From Chara braunii (lineage: Eukaryota > Streptophyta > Charophyceae > Charales > Characeae), in contig BFEA01000171.1 of assembly GCA_003427395.1 (NCBI GenBank), forward strand, positions 2,723,642 through 2,744,336: 20,695 bases of DNA, written 5' to 3'. The translations under genes were made by a program, and so were the position numbers. Positions 15,104 through 20,695 of the stretch are shown here, piece by piece. The notes beneath the pieces were generated by a model. The model was not told the origin of the DNA, made no database searches, and saw nothing but the letters and a program-made list of their open reading frames with translations. The first letter of the stretch is position 1. Each line of letters starts with the position of its first letter.

Positions 15104-16698
15104 GTCTCTCTCCGATCTCCGTTTTTTATCTCCCCTCCACCTTCCCCACCTTCTGGCAGTCCGATGTCCATCCTCCCCTTTCCTATTGTCTAACGACCCT
15201 TGTTGTCCCCGACATTCATCCCCCACACTGGAAACTGTGGCGTGAAGACTTCGTCGAGCTTTCACTATGCTTGGTTGAGGTACGACTGACGTGGACCGAG
15301 GACGAGGCGCGCCCGCCTTGCATAGAGCGCCTGGAGTTGCTGTTCATCTTGGCTTGGCGAACCAACGTGGAGGGAGAACTCCTCGCGTCTCTATTCGGTA
15401 CAAAACGGCCCGAACATCAGGAACTCATCGCGCAAGAGCTCGCGATCCCGGTAGCGCAGCTGGCGGATGAACTTCCTCTCGACATCATCTCGCAAGACGA
15501 CGAGCACCCGATTCCTCATGTGCTTTCTCGCACGTTAACGCCGTATCTCCAGTGGTCGGCTTGTGTGGAGGGAGCCGCCGAGCGCATCCTGCCGTCGCAG
15601 CAGCAGTATTTGGATCCTCGGACGATTTGCGATCCTGCCTTCTTCAGGCATCCAACGGCGGAACAGCTTGCTGCCATCCAAGAGGAGGAAGAGGAGGAAG
15701 AAAGCACTGAGAGTAACGAAGGAGAAGCCGAGCGGGAAGAAAGTGGGGAAAGTGAAGAAGTACTCGGGGAAGAGAACGAAACCCCCGAAGAAGGAAGCTA
15801 TAGCGAGCATAGCGAGGGGGAGCCGAGCGAAGAAGAAGAGGAAGAAGACAATGAAGGAGAAGAGGAGAACGAAGAAGGACCTGCGGAATCGGAGTGGGAA
15901 GTTGTGCCGGAAGAAGTGCTACGCACGGGCACAGAGGCTGAAGATCCGGAGGCGGCCCGCAAAAGAGAAGAAACCGCAGCCGGAAAGAGGGAACTGGAGT
16001 TTGCGATCTGGCAAGCTTGCACGTCCACGATGACCCAAACCAAGATCCGGAGCCCCCCCGACCAGAACATGGCGACCTCACGACCACCACTCCAACCCCA
16101 TCCACGCGGCGACGGAGCCGATTCCCCTCCTCCCCAACCCGTCCCCCAGTTCGCCGACGTACCGATACGGGCGATCGGCCTTCGTCCCCGATTACTCTCT
16201 CGCCGTCCTCTTGACTACCTCACCCTCCGCCAGCTCACCACCCCCATCACGTTCCCCTCCAACCCGTTTCCCCGCGATACCTTCCGCCACTTCTATGCTG
16301 CTCGCCTCGCTATAGTAGTGCACCCCCACCCCTCCATTCAGTGCGCCGTCCCAAGCTTCTGCCTCCATGTTTTGCTCCTTAGTGCCACGTGGCGAGGCCA
16401 CAATATGATCGAGGTTTATTGCATAGTAACGGGGACCATCCCCGCCTGCGAAGATCGCAATCGTTTCCGCGCGGCACTTTTCCGAAATCTCACTAGTGGC
16501 ACCCTTTATCCTGATTACCTCGCGTCCCTCCCTCGCACTGGCAACCGTTTCCCCCGCTTCCATCGCATCGTCCACTACCAAGTGCTTCCAGAATCTGCAG
16601 CCGGAATGGAAAGGTTCCTGCCCCCGCTACCCCTAAGCCCTCCACCTCGCCATGCCGCCATGCACCGACTCCCTTTTCCCCTTCCAGTTAATCACTGA
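15100..16698 (+). CDS. ORF-Y: intact 532-residue acidic protein of element 2
   Basis: This is the longest intact ORF of element 2 and starts at a true ATG. Residues 1-45 are hydrophobic and Pro-rich. Residues 48-185 look globular, with WREDFVELSLCLVEVRLTW, RLELLFILAWRTN and EGELLASLFGTKRPEHQELI. Residues about 196-300 are extremely Glu/Ser-rich, and residues 300-340 are charged. Residues from about 340 are Pro/Arg-rich, then RPLDYLTLRQLTTPITFPSN and further globular-looking sequence. From about 16017 a second frame (16017-16214) also reads as a plausible Pro/Arg/Ser-rich tail, so the true C-terminus may lie there, with a frameshift in this copy. No known domain is recognised. Its place after integrase is that of env-like or additional ORFs of plant Ty3/gypsy elements; a gag-like role is another possibility. 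Confidence 0.65.
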   Translation: MSLSPISVFYLPSTFPTFWQSDVHPPLSYCLTTLVVPDIHPPHWKLWREDFVELSLCLVEVRLTWTEDEARPPCIERLELLFILAWRTNVEGELLASLFGTKRPEHQELIAQELAIPVAQLADELPLDIISQDDEHPIPHVLSRTLTPYLQWSACVEGAAERILPSQQQYLDPRTICDPAFFRHPTAEQLAAIQEEEEEEESTESNEGEAEREESGESEEVLGEENETPEEGSYSEHSEGEPSEEEEEEDNEGEEENEEGPAESEWEVVPEEVLRTGTEAEDPEAARKREETAAGKRELEFAIWQACTSTMTQTKIRSPPDQNMATSRPPLQPHPRGDGADSPPPQPVPQFADVPIRAIGLRPRLLSRRPLDYLTLRQLTTPITFPSNPFPRDTFRHFYAARLAIVVHPHPSIQCAVPSFCLHVLLLSATWRGHNMIEVYCIVTGTIPACEDRNRFRAALFRNLTSGTLYPDYLASLPRTGNRFPRFHRIVHYQVLPESAAGMERFLPPLPLSPPPRHAAMHRLPFPLPVNH

Positions 16699-16934
16699 TG
16701 CAACCGGTAATGGATGCGTGTCGCGACGACGGCACGAGAAAGATCCCGTCCTTGGATCATCGAAGAGCCCAATCTGAGGAACGAGTAAAAGAGCAGAGTT
16801 GCCACGTTGGATGACGTCCACACGCAATCGAACGGTAAGTGGCATACAAAGAATTGCTCCGCGTGTCGATCAATTAGAGAATCGACACGTGTCAACAAGC
16901 AAGCAGGAGCGCATGGAAGTGCATCCATTGCACC
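16699..16934. other. No gene seen
   Basis: GC-balanced sequence after the stop of ORF-Y. It may hold the 3' untranslated region or LTR of element 2, but no matching second LTR, polypurine tract or TG...CA boundary could be confirmed. Confidence 0.5.
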
Positions 16935-17208
16935 AATGGGCGGAGGGCAGAATCCTTGTTCCATCCTGCTTTATTGGGTCGCTGTCGTTTGTTGCCCGTC
17001 GGGCTTGGTGGTTTGAGTGGAGGGTCGTGTTCCCCTTGCTGGACGGCCGCGCGTGGGAGCGCGTTCACTGCAGTGGCCGGAGGGCAGATCAGTCGTTCCG
17101 TCCAGCCTTGATTGGGTTGCTGGCTTTTGTCCTGAGTCGGGTTCGTTGTTTGCGTCGAGGCTCGTCTTGGTTTGGCGTCGCGGTACGCGGACGTGCGTCA
17201 CCGTCCTT
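16935..17208. repeat. Degenerate 137-bp tandem duplication
   Basis: CGGAGGGCAG occurs at 16941 and 17078. The following sequences align over most of their length (TTCC(A/G)TCC...TTATTGGGT(C/T)GCTG against the second copy, and the GTCGGG(C/T)TTGGT/TCGTT stretch). Two copies, roughly 16935-17071 and 17072-17208, are strongly diverged. No gene is supported here. Confidence 0.65.
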
Positions 17209-18363
17209 TTTATATTCTTGTTCTTTTTTTTTTAAAGAGTACACTTGTCGCCGTTGGAGTTGTGTAGTGCGGAGTCGGCGCACTGCGGGTGCGAAGTGCG
17301 GCGATTGTTCGCCATGAAGGATAGAGTAGTGTTCGTGATTCGGGTGGGCGTGCAACTTCTCCCCCACCTACCTTCGATTTTGAACTATTAACTATGAATT
17401 GTTTAACGACATTGCAAATCCCTTTCTAAGTATGCATCGTCCATTTCCGTTGCGTGTTGGCGGTGTGTATGTGTGTGTGTGTGTGTATGTCATTGCGTCT
17501 ATGTTGTGTGTTGCTTTTTCTTTGCGTTCATTCTCTGTGCCATTGCATATTCATGGTATGTTTTATGGGACATTTCATGGAGTTTGATGCGCTGCGCTAT
17601 GTCTTCATGCGAGGGTTGGAGTGGGACATGAACACATGTTTAGTTCACATGTTTTGTTTGTCAAATCCGAGTAAGAGGGGGGGGGGGGGAAGAAATAAAG
17701 CAAACAAAGCAATGAGCGACGATGGCACATGCAAATGGAGAAGAGTCGTCTGGACGTGCATCCAAGAAACACAACTTCTTGATCTTAAAACTGACGATCC
17801 GTCGATCTAATTTCAAACAATGCGAAAACGAAATAGTGACCAAACAAAGCGAGCGCAGATCTTAAAACTGATGAAATATCGTTCTGTATTCGAATTTTAC
17901 AAACAAAAAAAAAGGGATGCCTCAAGCGCAATCAACTTGTCTCGCCACAAGCTGCGCCGACTACAACAGAACACAACATCGAACAAAGGTGCACAACACC
18001 TACAATCTACCGAAGGGAGCCCCTACTGCCATCGCTTCTCCACCATCGACAGCGAAACAACATCAACGTCCACAANCAACCANGAACGCAGTTGCGTCAC
18101 NCACCCAACCGAAGCGCACNTCCGAAAAAGTCGGGCGTCNGCATGTNCGAGNGACANGGTGCACACGTGCGGAATGAAGGAGGAGGCCATCAACAATCCG
18201 TCATCGTTACATGGCGACACCAGAACTTCGTCTTCGACGCCGTCTCGACCTGCCCCCTCTCCGTTTCCCTTGCACTCGCCGGAAAAAGAGACCCGTTCGC
18301 GCACCTTCTCCTGCGCTGCACGTGTAAGCACCGGCGACACCCTCTACCTCCCGACCGCCCCCC
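17209..18363. other. Gene-free region with simple repeats and ambiguous bases
   Basis: The region contains a GT-rich microsatellite (17463-17490) and a run of 13 G (17677-17689). It also has a short direct repeat GATCTTAAAACTGA(C/T)GA (about 17780 and 17859), and eight single N positions between 18076 and 18157. An open frame from 17820 runs into the antisense of the downstream gene and shows no motif. An AATAAA at 17694 is the only possible polyadenylation word on the plus strand and is weak evidence. Confidence 0.6.
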
Positions 18364-19676
18364 CTATGCATCCTCTTTCGCGTCGTCGTCCTTCAAGGGG
18401 CCGGAACCCAACCAATCCCTCCTCTTCGCGTCCTCTGGCCCCGTTATGCTCGCATCTTGCCCAAAGACGATGCCGCAGGAAGCCCTGTCGGGGATGTACT
18501 TCGGGTACTCTCCGAGTGTTGCGTTCGCCTTCCCCAGTCTCTCCGTGACGGCGTTCGTAGCTCGGATGATGGATCGCCGATGATCGAAAGCGCGATGAAT
18601 GGATGCGACGAGCGTGGGCTTCGCGACGAGCTTTGCGAAGTAAAAAGCTTCGTGGTGGTTGCGCGCATTGTCTCCCGCGATGCGCATCAACCACATGCAA
18701 GCAGCCAACATCAATCTGAAGCAATCCGTTATTCTAGACAGACGCTCGTGCGAGATGAAACCACCGTCGACGATGCCACCCATTTGCACCGCGGCGAGAA
18801 ACGCTCGCGCGATGCATATGACGGTTGACTCCTGGTGTGCCGCCATGTCGTCGTCTTCCGGCCTGTCTTCGATGTTCGTGCCCGCGAACCACAAAGGCAG
18901 GTCCATGTTCGGGTCGATTGTGTGCGCGCAAACGGGCGCGCTAACGACGTTACTCCACTCCTCGCCGTTCCACATGACGCGCGCAATGTCCGTCGCCACC
19001 GACTCCAACGCATACTGGAAAGCGACATTAAATCCTCGGGGATGGTTCCCGGACTTGAAGACCCATCCATGCAAGACGCGCAGAGCGATATTCCCCGCTG
19101 CCATCGCGCGGGCGATCGCCTGCTGCAGTTGTGCGGGATCCGCAATCCTTGTGACGGTCGTCGATGATTTCGGCATGACAACACTCCTGGGCACGGGGGG
19201 CGTTTGCATTCCACCGGCGATGGCGACAAAGTACTCCCACGTTTCGTGGACGATGTTGTACAGCCTTCGCCCCTCCCCCCTCGTCCAGAACGCTTTGTCA
19301 TCGACCCACAGGCGGGCACGGTCGGCCAGATCTCTCGCCATTCCTCCCCTTCGGACCCGACTTAGAAGGGGGTCTTCATCCTCCCTTTCACCCTTGTTGT
19401 CGACGCGCGTCGCCTCCCGCTCCACAACTGGGACCTCTTCTCTTGCCCTCGCCACGACACCAACATTGCCCGATGACCCCGCGGCTGCAGCAGCGATTGC
19501 AACCTCAGCCGCCACGCGCGCTTCTTGTTGGGCCCCATCCCCTGCCCCGCGTTCCATGGAGCCCCCCTCCGCAGCCAACGAGGAGGAAGATGACGACGTG
19601 TTCACGACGGAGGAGGAAGCAGCAGAGGAGAACGTGACGGCGCCTTGGGGAAGCAGGGGGGCTCCATCGTGAACAC
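18364..19676 (-). CDS. Uncharacterised family protein, main open frame
   Basis: The minus-strand frame is open from about 19676 down to the TAG at 18364-18366, about 437 codons. The first in-frame ATG is at 19557-19555. Upstream residues are Ser-rich (NTSSSSSSLAAEGG), followed by an Ala-rich low-complexity part. From about 19330 the protein becomes globular: AFWTRGEGRRLYNIVHETWE, IADPAQLQQAIARAMAAGNI, VLHGWVFKSGNHPRGFNVAF, VATDIARVMWNGEEWSNVV, STVICIARAFLAAVQMGG and LMLAACMWLMRIAGDNARNH. It ends with acidic DDDAKEDA. No catalytic or zinc motif is obvious. I associate the family with multicopy hypothetical proteins in Chara, from memory only. The absence of stops over 1.3 kb contrasts with the decayed elements to the left. 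Repeat copy number would tell whether it is a host gene or a mobile-element gene. Confidence 0.7.
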
Positions 19677-19696
19677 GTCGTCATCTTCCTCCTCGT
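19556..19696. repeat. Interleaved inverted repeats (30 bp and 13 bp arms)
   Basis: Positions 19578-19607 and 19667-19696 are perfect 30-base reverse complements (core GAGGAGGAAGATGACGACGT). A second pair, ATGGAGCCCCCCT at 19556-19568 and AGGGGGGCTCCAT at 19655-19667, is also perfect. The order is A, B, A', B', so the pairs interleave and do not nest. The arms encode EEEDDDVFT in one minus-strand frame and NTSSSSSS in another. Confidence 0.9.
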
Positions 19697-19854
19697 GAAC
19701 TCTGTTGCCCTCGCCGAGGAGGGAGGCTAGTTGATGGTTCTTCTGAACGGAGCCTCCTCGCCTTTGGGACTTGTCGCCGACCCCTTTCCCGCCCCTGCGT
19801 GTCCGCGGGGATGTTTTGCTGCTTCTTCCCACGGGCGCCGCCTTGCGTAGACAT
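19602..19854 (-). pseudogene. Frameshifted N-terminal part of the minus-strand gene
   Basis: A minus-strand ATG at 19854-19852 (G at -3) starts MSTQGGARGKKQQNI in one frame. At a G-rich stretch near 19790-19800 the sense passes to a second frame that reads QLASLLGEGNRVHEEEDDDV, then FTMEPP. This stops at 19604-19602, overlapping the main frame, which carries on in a third register. Two one-base changes would join these parts into a protein of about 495 residues. They could be real mutations, sequencing errors, or a misread of an intron. No good splice sites were recognised across either change. Confidence 0.5.
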
Positions 19855-20016
19855 ACCTCCCACCTCCGTCAATGACCATTTGTGGCTACGCCTTTCTTCG
19901 CATCCACGACGAACAAGTGCCTTTGCCGCCCTGGGGAGCAATTCATCCTCGCCCTCGCCACGCACAGTACGTCCACGTCGACGCGAACGCGAGAAGGATA
20001 TGAACCCTGCGGACAC

Positions 20017-20695
20017 TTCTCCGCGGTCTGATTAAGAACTTCGCGAGTAAGTGACGACGGACCTCCAAAGGGGCGATACGTATCCGCGGCGAGAAGGAGA
20101 GCAATGGGATCCAGAGCGACGATCGACGACGACACCGATGAAGTCCTGCGCGTAAAGAAGACGAAGGCGCGTACACCGCTCCGAGGCGAGAAGAAGATAT
20201 TGGCGACTGATGGACGGCGGACCTCTGAAGGTGCGATGCGGATCCGCAGTGAGAGGGTTCCACGGCGAGAAGGACATCGAAAAGATCCACAGCGAAGAAA
20301 CGACGACGCCGAAGAAAACCAAGCCGACGACGACTGCGAAGAAACGAGCGACTTCGTAGTGCCTTTGCGCTGCGACGACGAGGAGAGAAGGCAGATAGCG
20401 TCCTGTCTGGATGTCGTCTCTGTGCACCATGTGCGCAGACCTTCAATGCAGGAAACGGCGCAAGCGGAAGACCTTTATGGTGGACGACGGGTCGACGCAC
20501 CGAAAGCGTGGAGCAAACGGACGGGCCCCGACGACGATTCCTCGCCTGCCGTAGTCGTCGACAGCGACACGTGTGGCAGCAACTTTGCAGACCTCCCTCG
20601 CGCGCACTCCCTTCAACTTTTGCCACCCCCAGGCGAGAGAGGGGGCGCCCACACACCCTTCCACGCGTCCTGGCTCGGCGCGTCCATACACTCTC
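20017..20695. repeat. Gene-free region with a 160-bp degenerate direct repeat
   Basis: CGGACCTCCAAAGGGGCGAT at about 20058 and CGGACCTCTGAAGGTGCGAT at about 20218 start similar blocks (followed by ATCCGC(G/A)G(C/T)GAGA), 160 bases apart. Several open frames exist on the minus strand but are Arg/Ser-rich shadows without motifs. The part from 19855 to about 20050 could include the promoter of the minus-strand gene; no TATA element stands out. Confidence 0.55.

Larger units (their letters stand above)
11440..16698 (+). mobile_element. Element 2: 5'-truncated Ty3/gypsy retrotransposon with extra ORFs
   Basis: RT, RNase H, a PHD-type finger, an H2C2-type finger, a DDE integrase core and an integrase C-terminal module follow in order. 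Two further ORFs come next with no spacing. Gag and protease are missing: recognisable RT sequence starts at about 11450, immediately after AT-rich repeat DNA. Stops at 12425, 13536, 13797, 14301, 14325, 14780 and 14969 break the frames, but the last ORF is intact. The RT differs clearly from element 1 (YMDD, different spacing), so it is another lineage. No LTR was identified; the right boundary is set at the end of the last ORF and may lie further right. Confidence 0.85.

Noticed and set aside
16799-17317. 172-codon plus-strand frame
   Set aside because: It covers a degenerate tandem duplication and a T/A run, with no domain; a repeat by-product.
3142-17400. LTR pairs, primer-binding sites and target-site duplications for the two Ty3/gypsy elements
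   Set aside because: Reading by eye found no long direct repeats flanking either element; both appear truncated. A self-alignment of the window would settle it.
17820-18548. 242-codon plus-strand frame
   Set aside because: It contains several Ns, is low in recognisable structure, and its second half is antisense to the better-supported minus-strand gene.

Overview
The window looks like nuclear, transposon-rich intergenic DNA of a plant-lineage eukaryote. The reasons are Ty3/gypsy reverse transcriptases and integrases, microsatellites, layered tandem repeats, no bacterial-style operons and scattered assembly Ns. Several protein families here (the 'VVESDDEG' gag-like linker, the 'GHTHTDVD' protein, the minus-strand protein with 'AFWTRGEGRRLYN') resemble families I associate with the charophyte alga Chara braunii. 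That attribution is from memory and could not be checked.

Layout. 1-3140 is repeat DNA without a convincing gene: microsatellites, short palindromes, a 656-bp tandem duplication (about 570-1892), a 117-bp repeat with a strong hairpin (2160-2470) and a degenerate 86-89-bp array (2770-3090). 3142-7790 is a decayed Ty3/gypsy element (element 1) with gag-like linker, aspartic protease, reverse transcriptase, RNase H and integrase in order, broken by nonsense codons and three one-base frameshifts, and lacking its 3' end. It joins abruptly, in the same reading frame, to an unrelated gene (about 7780-10086) for a large protein of the 'GHTHxDxD' type, DUF7869-like and probably with a nuclease fold related to transposases. 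It carries one frameshift and three in-frame stops. An AT-rich stretch (10087-11440) follows, containing a degenerate array of about 136 bp.

11440-16698 is a second, different Ty3/gypsy element (element 2), which lost gag and protease at its 5' end. Its downstream organisation is the most interesting part of the window: RT-RNase H, then an ORF with a PHD-type zinc finger fused ahead of the integrase, then a roughly 159-codon ORF, then an intact 532-codon acidic ORF. Each ORF starts by overlapping the stop codon of the one before it (ATGGGTGA, ATGA, ATGA). This suggests coupled termination-reinitiation of a polycistronic retroelement RNA.

16699-18363 is non-coding, with a 137-bp duplication, GT and G tracts, and Ns. 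On the minus strand 19854-18364 holds a member of an uncharacterised family, open over about 413 codons but needing two frameshifts to reach its likely ATG. An unusual interleaved inverted repeat lies in its N-terminal coding part. 20017-20695 has no recognisable gene.

No intact LTR pair, target-site duplication, tRNA, rRNA or CRISPR was found. Most genes here are relics. The value of the window lies in the architecture of element 2 and in the two uncharacterised protein families.
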